Below are positions 7,061 through 13,553 of a DNA stretch of 24,862 nt, one piece after another. The translations under genes were made by a program, and so were the position numbers. The DNA lies in the IMG/VR virus record IMGVR_UViG_3300031951_001138, positions 1-24,862 of that record; one strand, given 5' to 3'. The stretch's first letter is position 1. Every line of letters begins with the position of its first letter. This DNA is from a virus. Under the pieces are notes generated by a model. That model saw only the letters and a program-made list of their open reading frames with translations, was not told the origin of the DNA and made no database searches.

Positions 7061-7869
7061 TATGAAATTCCCCCAGTTCGTGTTCCAAACGCTGTCCACG
7101 TTATGTTGCTGTTTCCAGTGACCGCTCCACCGCCAGCGCCACCACCAGCCCCGTTCGGGATGGTCCCGGCATTAGCATTTCCTCCAGAACTGCCAGAGCT
7201 ACCCCATGCGCCACCGTTTCCGCCGCTACCAGTATTCCAGGCGGTCGTGAAACTGTTACGAATACCGCCGACTCCACCACTTCCAGCCGCACTGTATGTT
7301 CCGGCCGCTCCAGCAGTTGGTGTTCGAGTGTCCCAGCTTGTCCTGTTAGCACTGCCTAAACTCCCACCAGCGCTATTTGTATTAGAAGATCGACCACCGC
7401 CGCCACCGCCACCAGAAGCAGAAGATGCGGGGTCTTTACCTTGTTGCGGAACACTGACACCACCACCGCCACCGCCGCCGCCGCCGCCACCTGCGATGGT
7501 TCCGGAAGTGTTGTCAATGGTAATTGCGGAAGAAACGCTTAGGGCCAATCCTCCAGAGAAGCCAGCTTGAGCAGTATTACTGCCCCCTGCCTGGCCACCT
7601 GCACCGCCCATTCCAACAATCGTGCCGCTGTTTGTTAGCGTCACGCCGCCTGGGAACGAGCCACTCACCGTTAATGCGGGCGTGCCTGTGCTGGTCGAAG
7701 AGATGACAACGCCACTAGAAATTGTGGCAATGACTAATGATGATTCATTCCAGCCAGCATTAACCGCAAGCGTGCGAAGGTTCGCATTATTTTGGTTGCT
7801 ACTGATCGTAAACAAGAAATCTGGCGGGGGGCCGCCAGATCCTGCTAACGCATTGTGAATACCAGCCAT
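7060..7869 (-). CDS. Polyglycine-rich tail adhesin-like protein (269 aa)
   Basis: After a beta-rich N-terminus (residues 1-85), the chain carries several Gly-rich blocks. There is an uninterrupted run of 11 Gly at about 127-137, another of 7 at 153-159, and GSGG/GGNGGAWGSSGSSGG motifs from about 196 to 248, ending with a short beta tail (NITWTAFGTRTGG). Multiple Gly-rich motifs with short variable loops are the layout of gp38-type distal fibre adhesins of T-even-like phages such as S16, where they pack as polyglycine-II helices. It directly follows the tail-fibre gene with a shared boundary, so a host-receptor-binding tip is a sensible inference. The GGC/GCC codon repeats make the gene prone to length change. 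Confidence 0.82.
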   Translation of the reverse strand: MAGIHNALAGSGGPPPDFLFTISSNQNNANLRTLAVNAGWNESSLVIATISSGVVISSTSTGTPALTVSGSFPGGVTLTNSGTIVGMGGAGGQAGGSNTAQAGFSGGLALSVSSAITIDNTSGTIAGGGGGGGGGGGVSVPQQGKDPASSASGGGGGGGRSSNTNSAGGSLGSANRTSWDTRTPTAGAAGTYSAAGSGGVGGIRNSFTTAWNTGSGGNGGAWGSSGSSGGNANAGTIPNGAGGGAGGGAVTGNSNITWTAFGTRTGGIS

Positions 7870-8534
7870 TACGTCAGGCCCCCGCCAGAGATGACAGCTT
7901 CAGTCGCAGAAATGAATGCAATCGTCACAAGACCACGTTGCGCTAGTGTTCGGTTCCCAGTGTTAGCGGTGCCAACCTGGCGCAACGTCAAGCTCGACCC
8001 TTGCGTAATAGTGATGCTGGATGAGCTGTTGTTGTAGATGGTTACGACATCATTGGCCGCAAATACGTTGGCCGGGACAGTCACGCCTGCAGTCACAGCA
8101 ACAAGAGTACCCCGATCACCAATAACCAGAGTTCCTCCTGAGCTGGTTGTCGTAGGAGCCAGAAGGCTACGGAGGCGGTCGACAAATGCTGTTGTGGCAA
8201 TCGTGGTATCGGCTGTTTTTGCGGCTTGAGTAACCGCCAGAATCCCGGTCGGTATTGTTCCTGTGGAAATGTTAGACGCATTGAGGCTCGTCAGCGAGGC
8301 GCCAGATCCATTTGGCGCGAGAACATCAGTTCCAATCGCCAGACCGAGCGCAGTACGAGCAGCCGATGCAGTAGAGCCACCAGTTCCGCCCCTAGTAATC
8401 TTAAGGATCGGGCCGGCATCAAACAGCGCGTCGATGGTGTCCAGATCGGTATTGATCTTGGTGCCCCAGGTATCCGTGCTGGCGCCGACCTCGGGCTTGG
8501 TCAGCAATAGGTTTGTGGTAGTCGTATCGGCCAT
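7869..8534 (-). CDS. Tail fibre protein (221 aa)
   Basis: The N-terminus [38 protein letters not shown] is a widely shared phage tail-fibre opening. It is followed by the [20 protein letters not shown] motif (residues about 46-65) found in collar and fibre proteins. The rest is Thr/Ser/Gly-rich beta structure ending in VSGGGLT, in line with a trimeric fibre shaft or tip. A GAGGT ribosome site lies 5 nt before the ATG. At 221 residues it is short for a full fibre, so the following Gly-rich protein may form the distal tip. Confidence 0.88.
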   Translation of the reverse strand: MADTTTTNLLLTKPEVGASTDTWGTKINTDLDTIDALFDAGPILKITRGGTGGSTASAARTALGLAIGTDVLAPNGSGASLTSLNASNISTGTIPTGILAVTQAAKTADTTIATTAFVDRLRSLLAPTTTSSGGTLVIGDRGTLVAVTAGVTVPANVFAANDVVTIYNNSSSSITITQGSSLTLRQVGTANTGNRTLAQRGLVTIAFISATEAVISGGGLT

Positions 8535-8542
8535 TTAGTACC

Positions 8543-9244
8543 TCATGCGGCAATTTGCCACGTTTCAGAATTCACAGGGATAGGCGTCCAAGTCTCACCT
8601 GTATCCGGAATGTTTGTCCATGTTTCCGACGTATCAGATTCTGGCGTCCATTTTAGAACACCATTGACCACCATGCCAGAAGTGCATGGCAACAATATCG
8701 CCAGAGACTGGGACCGCACGCCATTGACGGATAACGAAGATTCAGCGTTGATCCTGATAGGCTGATTCACGATAACGCTGGTGCTGACCGTCATGTCAGC
8801 CCAGGCATCAATCAAGATGCTAATGAGCGGAACCCGGATAGCCGAGACCGACATCGCGCTTACATCGGTGGCCGCGAATGAGCCGATGGCGTACCGCACC
8901 GCAGAAATACTCGCAGCCGATGAGCTGGCCGCCGTAAAGGCTCCAAAAGCATAGCGAATCGGCGCCACGCTAACGGAGGAAGTCGCAGAGATTGATACCG
9001 CTGTTGATGACGTTTTAACTGCGGAAGCCGAGGCGGAAGAAGACGCCGAAACGCTAAACGATGCGCTCTTAGTGATGTTGGCCGCGACAGAGACAGCCGA
9101 CGCCCCAACACAGGCAAATGCGCTGGAGTAAACACCGGCCGCCTTTATGGCGACCGTTGACGAGGTGGAGACAGTTACGGCTGCGAGTGTTACCCCGTAG
9201 GAGTATTTACCCTGGCCGTATGGCCCGGAGCCGTATGCAGCCAT
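8543..9244 (-). CDS. Ser/Ala-rich virion protein with tandem repeats (233 aa)
   Basis: The N-terminus MAAYGSGPYGQGKYSYG is typical of phage tail proteins. Residues 20-135 are Ala/Ser/Val-rich and repetitive; one unit of about 20 residues recurs, as in SVAPIRYAFGAFTAASSSAA and SISAVRYAIGSFAATDVSAM. The C-terminus has four tryptophans exactly ten residues apart (W199, W209, W219, W229) in the pattern W-T-x-I-P-x-x-x-E-T. No clear Shine-Dalgarno is seen before the ATG at 9244. It lies between a Gp80-like protein and the tail fibre, so a tail or decoration role is likely. I do not recognise a named family. Confidence 0.8.
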   Translation of the reverse strand: MAAYGSGPYGQGKYSYGVTLAAVTVSTSSTVAIKAAGVYSSAFACVGASAVSVAANITKSASFSVSASSSASASAVKTSSTAVSISATSSVSVAPIRYAFGAFTAASSSAASISAVRYAIGSFAATDVSAMSVSAIRVPLISILIDAWADMTVSTSVIVNQPIRINAESSLSVNGVRSQSLAILLPCTSGMVVNGVLKWTPESDTSETWTNIPDTGETWTPIPVNSETWQIAA

Positions 9245-9251
9245 TTGCGGA

Positions 9252-9650
9252 TTACGTCAAGGTGACGTCCAGATCGCCGGCCGGGATACGCAGCACGTCG
9301 CCGTCGTTGATGGTGCGTGCGGTAGACAACGCAGCCCATGCCAGCATATTGCCGCCGGTGGAGGCGTCGAAAATCGCAGCCCAGCCAATCGAACCCCAGT
9401 TGCCACCAGAGGCTGCAGCGAATTCAATGGCCGCGGAGTTCGTGGCATTGGTGGGCGACGTGCCAGACACGCTAATCGTGCCGGTGGCGACACGCGCATA
9501 ACCGTTGCCAGAGACCTCAGTGCCGCCACCCGTATCGGACGGGGCAGCAGTGAACAGACCAATAAACCAAGCGGTAGGCCGGGTGGCGCTATTGGTGGTC
9601 AACAGCCAATTGAGAACCAGGTTCTCGGTGTAGTCGGTAAACGATGACAT
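9252..9650 (-). CDS. Gp80-like virion/tail protein (132 aa)
   Basis: The sequence has an N-terminal helix (FTDYTENLVLNWLLTT), then WFIGLFTAAPSDTGGGTEVSGNGYARV (about 28-54), and then a beta-rich part with IEFAAASGGNWGSIGWAAIFDA and ISV/LRIPAGDLDVTLT at the end. This WFI.L.TA.P...G...EVSG.GYAR pattern is a common small phage virion protein, often labelled tail fibre protein or Gp80-like. A strong ribosome site (AAGGAG, 8 nt) precedes the ATG at 9650. It lies between the head-tail adaptor and the tail proteins. Confidence 0.82.
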   Translation of the reverse strand: MSSFTDYTENLVLNWLLTTNSATRPTAWFIGLFTAAPSDTGGGTEVSGNGYARVATGTISVSGTSPTNATNSAAIEFAAASGGNWGSIGWAAIFDASTGGNMLAWAALSTARTINDGDVLRIPAGDLDVTLT

Positions 9651-9663
9651 TTAAAAAACTCCT

Positions 9664-10287
9664 TTATCCAAAAGTCCTGGCACGCATCATTATGGAGCCG
9701 CCAGACGTTGCTCCGCGATCATCTGCAATCTGCAACTCCTCAAGGCCACGGGTGTAGATCGCTGCCCAGACAGGGATCCGCGCATCATCCTTAAGATAAG
9801 GCGCGGCCTGCATCAGCGAGCCATACAAGTACACGTCCGGGGCTTGCGTCAAAAGCCAATTCGTCGCCACAGATCCCGACAGCTTGGACAGCTTGGCGTA
9901 ATAGATCAGCTCGGCGGTATAGGTTCCATCCGGCACTGGAAGCACTCGAATCTGGCCGCCAACAATGCCGAAGTAACCAGGACGCCCAGGAGAAATATAA
10001 GTTGTAGATTTAAGACTATCAAGTGCGTCTACAGATTCAAACGTAAGCGCCGTCACGGGATTCGTGTTCAGCTTGATCGACTTAGTCTCAAGGAAATCGG
10101 CAGGCACCGCGCTGTACTCGGTATCAATCGACGCCGTGGCGCGCACGATCATCTGGCGCGTGCGCAGCGTGCGCTCGATCTGCGCTTCAGCCAGGGCAAT
10201 AAAGTCCGGGATGATGGTGGTCAGATCGGTGCGGTTAAGCCAGTCGGCCACCGACGCCTTGAGTTCCGTGTACGTTGACAATGCCAT
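9664..10287 (-). CDS. Head-tail adaptor (connector) protein (207 aa)
   Basis: The protein is mostly helical at the N-terminus (YTELKASVADWLNRTDLTTIIPDFIALAEAQIERTLRTRQM). A central beta region follows (VPADFLETKSIKLN, YFGIVGGQIRVLPVPDGTYTAELIYYAKL), then C-terminal helices (DVYLYGSLMQAAPYLKDDARIPVWAAIYTRGLEELQIADDRG). This is the standard layout of the adaptor that binds under the portal in short-tailed phages of the T7 gp11 / SU10 type. The start overlaps the preceding glycosyltransferase stop as TAATG. Role and family are well supported by resemblance, although no catalytic motif is expected. Confidence 0.87.
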   Translation of the reverse strand: MALSTYTELKASVADWLNRTDLTTIIPDFIALAEAQIERTLRTRQMIVRATASIDTEYSAVPADFLETKSIKLNTNPVTALTFESVDALDSLKSTTYISPGRPGYFGIVGGQIRVLPVPDGTYTAELIYYAKLSKLSGSVATNWLLTQAPDVYLYGSLMQAAPYLKDDARIPVWAAIYTRGLEELQIADDRGATSGGSIMMRARTFG

Positions 10288-10946
10288 TAGGGCGCCTTTT
10301 CCTTCTCTAGATCCTTCACGATCCAGGTGTGCTCGTGCTTGTATTCAAACGTGCCGACGTGGCCGATTTCCTTCGACACATCGTGATCAATCCAGATTTT
10401 AAATCCAGCAGCCCGAGCCTTGTTGCAAAAGAAAACGTCTTCGCCAATGTAGCCACGTTTGTCGCTACGCCACGGCGTCTCGTACCACGGCTCGGATAGA
10501 CCCTTAAAGACGTCAGCCTTGATGAGCATTACGCCCATCCCGACCGAGCCGATCTCCTGCAGGCCGGTGCTCTCAGGCATTGACCAGACCAGCTCGCGGT
10601 CGCCGTTTTCCTTGTATATCTGCGCCGTCGGGCCGGTAGGCATCCTGCGCCTGGCGCAGTTGGCCGCCACGATGTCCAGATCGTGCGCCAGCAGCCGGCC
10701 GATCATGTCCTGCGGGAAACGCATATCCGAATCCACAAACAGCAGGTGCGAGCAGCCTTCGCGCATCGCATCCAGCGACAGCTCGGCGCGCTGGTTAGCG
10801 ATCAGCGTACCCTCGGAGATCTTCAGCGAAATCGCATCGTTGGTCGTCAGCGTGTGATGGCATACCATATTGACCAGGTCATAGGTGAACATGGTATGCA
10901 CCATGTCACGCGCAGGCGTGCAGACAGCTATGTAGTTCGTCTTCAT
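10287..10946 (-). CDS. GT-A-fold glycosyltransferase in the head-tail module (219 aa)
   Basis: The chain opens with a Rossmann-like strand (YIAVCTPARD). The metal/nucleotide-sugar DxD motif is seen as LLFVDSDMRFP (D72-S-D74), and the typical C-terminal acidic motif as GYIGEDVFFCNKARAAGFKIWID (about 165-187), with a later His (IGHVGTFEY). It would transfer a sugar from a nucleotide donor to an unknown acceptor in the cytoplasm. It is wedged between a head-module protein (ATGA overlap) and the adaptor (TAATG overlap), so it is expressed with the virion genes. A second, unrelated-looking GT gene lies at 16001-16702. The target may be a capsid or tail protein, or a host surface sugar. Confidence 0.88.
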   Translation of the reverse strand: MKTNYIAVCTPARDMVHTMFTYDLVNMVCHHTLTTNDAISLKISEGTLIANQRAELSLDAMREGCSHLLFVDSDMRFPQDMIGRLLAHDLDIVAANCARRRMPTGPTAQIYKENGDRELVWSMPESTGLQEIGSVGMGVMLIKADVFKGLSEPWYETPWRSDKRGYIGEDVFFCNKARAAGFKIWIDHDVSKEIGHVGTFEYKHEHTWIVKDLEKEKAP

Positions 10947-11257
10947 ACCTGCCCCGGGCGAGTGCGGAAGTGCCGATTTTCACTGTCGTTTAACCAGCGC
11001 TTCATGTATTCCTGATCGTCCAGCTTTCCTTCAGCCTTCATCTGGTAATACAGACTCAGCGGAATTGACGCCACGCGAGACCATTCGCCCCACCGTGCGC
11101 GCTCATCCACCTGATTAAATTCTTGCTTGTTCTCTTCAATGATCGCGGACACATCCTGCTGCGTCTGGATCGTTGCTTCGTCTTTCTCTTCGTCGTAATG
11201 CCAAGTCCGGGTGATTCCCAGATCCTTATTAATGTCGAACAGTTTTGAATTAGTCAT
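10943..11257 (-). CDS. Conserved small protein downstream of the capsid gene (104 aa)
   Basis: This is a polar, mostly helical protein. It includes EEKDEATIQTQQDVSAIIEENKQEFNQVDERARWGEWSRVASIPLSLYYQMKAEGKLDDQEYMKRWLNDSENRHFRTRPGQV. The ending YMKRWLND..NR.FRTRPG is familiar from small proteins placed just after the capsid gene in environmental podoviruses, where the function is unassigned. It is the first gene after the capsid terminator and overlaps the glycosyltransferase by 4 nt (ATGA). No clear Shine-Dalgarno precedes the ATG at 11257. It may be a head-completion protein; this is inferred from position only. Confidence 0.8.
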   Translation of the reverse strand: MTNSKLFDINKDLGITRTWHYDEEKDEATIQTQQDVSAIIEENKQEFNQVDERARWGEWSRVASIPLSLYYQMKAEGKLDDQEYMKRWLNDSENRHFRTRPGQV

Positions 11258-11272
11258 ATTAAAGAAGTCGTT

Positions 11273-11301
11273 AAAAAAGGGACCAGGTTTCCCTGGTCCC
11301 T
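11273..11301 (-). terminator. Rho-independent terminator after the major capsid gene
   Basis: Reading the minus strand, a 10-bp perfect stem (AGGGACCAGG / CCTGGTCCCT) closes a GAAA tetraloop and is followed at once by a run of T residues (11278-11273). It begins 11 nt after the capsid stop codon at 11312. It should cap abundant capsid transcripts, with the tail genes expressed by read-through or another promoter that I cannot identify. Confidence 0.93.
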
Positions 11302-11311
11302 CTTGCTCCGA

Positions 11312-12277
11312 TTAGGAGGTCACCAGGTCTGCGGCCAGACCGTGGGCGTTCTCAGCCAGAACCTTCAGGCCCCACTCGACGATCAGCATACGCTTTTCAG
11401 CGTCGCCGGTCTTGGCGAGTTCGACTTGTTGGTAAGGACGCAGAACAACCATCTTTGCATAATCGGGATCGATCACGAAAGCGTCACGCTCGCGCTGGAA
11501 GCGGTTAGGCACCACGTTCACGTTGCCGAAGTCCGACACATAGATGTCGGCGGCGCCGATGATGGTGGCAGGACGCGCACCGCCGTCGATGTTGAAACGC
11601 GAAGAGGCGATGCCGGCGAAGCCAGAGACGCGCTGCTTGTTGACCGGGCCGGTCATCAGAACTTTAGGAGTGCCACCTTGAGTCCACACCTTCTGAATCA
11701 CGTTCTTCAGGATGGTCTCGGTAAAGGTGCGAACGGTGCCATCAGTGCGACCCAGCGTGGGCAGGGTCGTGTAGGTGGGGTTCACGCCGTTGGTGGTGTC
11801 ATAGTCCACGTTGGTCTTGATGAACGCCTGCAGCGAAGCAGTCGTGCGAGCAGCGGTGGTGCTACCAGAGGTAGTGCCAGCGTTGTTCAGCATCGAGAAC
11901 TCTTGATCACGCTTCAACTCAGCGCTGCGTTTGGCGATCTGGTACGCGACCTCAGAGCGGCGACCTGCCTTGTTGACCACTTCTTCAGTGTTCGACAAGA
12001 CGATGGTCTTGCGGCTGATCTGCGCATAGTTCTGCAGACGCACGGTAGCGACCACAGCGTCGAACGACGTGACGTCGTCACCCTCCAGCTGCGAATTAGC
12101 TGCGGCCGCTGCAAGCGTATCGGTCTGCCACTCATAAAGAGTGTTGGTCACGTTCTCGCGACCAATGTTCGACATGAAGGGGGTCTCTTCGGGAGCAATG
12201 TTGGTGATAACGTTGCTCAGGTCTTCACGGATACCCTTGGCAGAGTAGGTGGTGAAGGTATTAGTGACGATTGCCAT
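11312..12277 (-). CDS. Major capsid protein, SU10/DUF5309-like (321 aa)
   Basis: The N-terminus MAIVTNTFTTYSAKGIREDLSNVITNIAPEETPFMSNIGRENVTNTLYEWQTD and the following VRLQNYAQISRKTIVLSNTEEVV...AYQIAKRSAELKRDQEF match the DUF5309 / SU10-type major capsid family. This family has the HK97 fold and builds icosahedral heads of short-tailed phages. The central RTFTETILKNVIQKVWTQGGTPKVLMTGPVNKQRVSGFAG and the C-terminal VWGL-like LIVEWGLKVLAENAHGLAADL also fit. A GAGGT ribosome site lies 6 nt before the ATG. The scaffold gene is immediately upstream and a strong terminator immediately downstream, as expected for a highly expressed gene. Confidence 0.95.
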   Translation of the reverse strand: MAIVTNTFTTYSAKGIREDLSNVITNIAPEETPFMSNIGRENVTNTLYEWQTDTLAAAAANSQLEGDDVTSFDAVVATVRLQNYAQISRKTIVLSNTEEVVNKAGRRSEVAYQIAKRSAELKRDQEFSMLNNAGTTSGSTTAARTTASLQAFIKTNVDYDTTNGVNPTYTTLPTLGRTDGTVRTFTETILKNVIQKVWTQGGTPKVLMTGPVNKQRVSGFAGIASSRFNIDGGARPATIIGAADIYVSDFGNVNVVPNRFQRERDAFVIDPDYAKMVVLRPYQQVELAKTGDAEKRMLIVEWGLKVLAENAHGLAADLVTS

Positions 12278-12281
12278 TTTG

Positions 12282-13280
12282 TTACCTCAATAAAAGTTCA
12301 ATTGCGGAGGCCGCATCTTGGACGCGACCAGTCTTTGCGAGACGCTGGGTTGCGCGAGCGCTGTCACTCATTTGAGATACCCGACCTGCTGCACCAGGCT
12401 TGGCAGGTTTAGGCCCGTTGTTAACGACGGGTTTGATGCCCTGGCGCTTGGCCTGCATCTGGTCATACAGCGCCGCTTTACGCAGCGCCAAGACCACCCG
12501 GTGGTCGTAAATGTTGCCCAACTCTTGAGGTGTGAATCCCATCTTCTGACCGAATTCAACGAGCATAGCTTTCTCAGCTTTGGCCTTCGCGGGATCTTTC
12601 CACGTCGGCAAAGCCTCGAGGAGCGCATCAGACTCTTTGGCCTTCACAGCCTGAAACTGCTCCATCTGCTCCTTTTGCGAGATCTCGGCAAGCCGCTGCT
12701 GTTCGGCCTGAATAGCTGCAGCCTTTTCCCGGTTCTCTCGCATCACCTCACGCTGCCTAACGTATTCGATGGGGTCCTCGTTGTAGAGGCGATCCCAGTC
12801 GATCTTCGGATCGGCAGCGGTCTTTACTTGCTCACTTAACGCACCTAACAACTGAGCATATTGCTCGCGCTCGGCCCGAATCGCCTGCAGTTCAGCTTCG
12901 GCAGCTTTACGCGCCTCGGCGACCTGCTGGGTCTTCCGGGTGTAATCCTGAGTCCTTGAATAGCCCTTCTGGAGTTCGTCCAAAGTGACCTCGACTTCCT
13001 TACCGTCAACTTTGACGGTGAAAATCTCGGGCTTTGCCTCGTCCTGGGTGTCTTCTTCTAACTCAGGTTGATCAGTAGATGCCTCCTCGGTGGACCCGTC
13101 TTCAATGTCCAGCGATTCATCAACTACTGCCGCGGTCACATCCTCTTGAGGTTGTGACTCCTGCGTCTCGCCGCCGTCTTGTTGTCCTTCTTCAGGCAAT
13201 ATTGCTGCGAGTGCTTGGACCGCTTGGTCCATATTCAGGGGGCCAGATGGCGCACTTGCCTGGGGCGTGGGTGCATTCAT
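12282..13280 (-). CDS. Capsid scaffolding protein (332 aa)
   Basis: The layout is typical of a phage scaffold. There is a disordered, very acidic Gln/Glu/Asp-rich N-terminus (residues about 30-85). A small conserved beta/helix segment follows (IFTVKVDGKEVEVTLDELQKGYSRTQDYTRKTQQV, about 86-120), then a long charged coiled-coil region (about 120-230), and a basic C-terminal end (RATQRLAKTGRVQDAASAIELLLR) of the kind that binds capsid subunits. It lies directly before the major capsid gene, with 4 nt between them. It guides procapsid assembly and is then lost or degraded. Confidence 0.92.
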   Translation of the reverse strand: MNAPTPQASAPSGPLNMDQAVQALAAILPEEGQQDGGETQESQPQEDVTAAVVDESLDIEDGSTEEASTDQPELEEDTQDEAKPEIFTVKVDGKEVEVTLDELQKGYSRTQDYTRKTQQVAEARKAAEAELQAIRAEREQYAQLLGALSEQVKTAADPKIDWDRLYNEDPIEYVRQREVMRENREKAAAIQAEQQRLAEISQKEQMEQFQAVKAKESDALLEALPTWKDPAKAKAEKAMLVEFGQKMGFTPQELGNIYDHRVVLALRKAALYDQMQAKRQGIKPVVNNGPKPAKPGAAGRVSQMSDSARATQRLAKTGRVQDAASAIELLLR

Positions 13281-13295
13281 TGGTTTAATCTTTCC

Positions 13296-13553
13296 TTATT
13301 TCTTTTGAACACGTTCGATAGCGCGCTGCGCTACCTTGCCGTTATCGATCACCTTTGTCAGCTCAGTCTTTAAATTCTCAATCGCTCGCAGCATCGACCA
13401 GCATTGCTCGCGCTTTGCCGTCTCCTCTGCTCGCGTTGACTTGAACAGCCAAACCTGATCGTTCTCCAATTTTGTAAGGGCAGCAGCGAGGGTCTCATCC
13501 TCCATTAGCTGCTGCGCCTTACGTCCTTTCCTTACTAACTCTTCATCCGTCAT
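13296..13553 (-). CDS. Small coiled-coil phage protein (85 aa)
   Basis: The whole chain is predicted helical and highly charged (KAQQLMEDETLAAALTKLENDQVWLFKSTRAEETAKREQCWSMLRAIENLKTELTKVIDNGKVAQRAIERVQKK). Its start overlaps the portal stop (ATGA) and it precedes the scaffold gene, an invariable-looking position for small head-assembly helpers. In other podoviruses short helical proteins sit at this place without assigned function. I do not recognise a named family, so a role in portal or scaffold assembly is only a guess. Confidence 0.82.
   Translation of the reverse strand: MTDEELVRKGRKAQQLMEDETLAAALTKLENDQVWLFKSTRAEETAKREQCWSMLRAIENLKTELTKVIDNGKVAQRAIERVQKK

Noticed and set aside
11303-12412. 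Long plus-strand open frame (369 codons) opposite the major capsid gene
   Set aside because: The capsid protein is clearly recognisable on the minus strand; the plus-strand translation is an antisense shadow.
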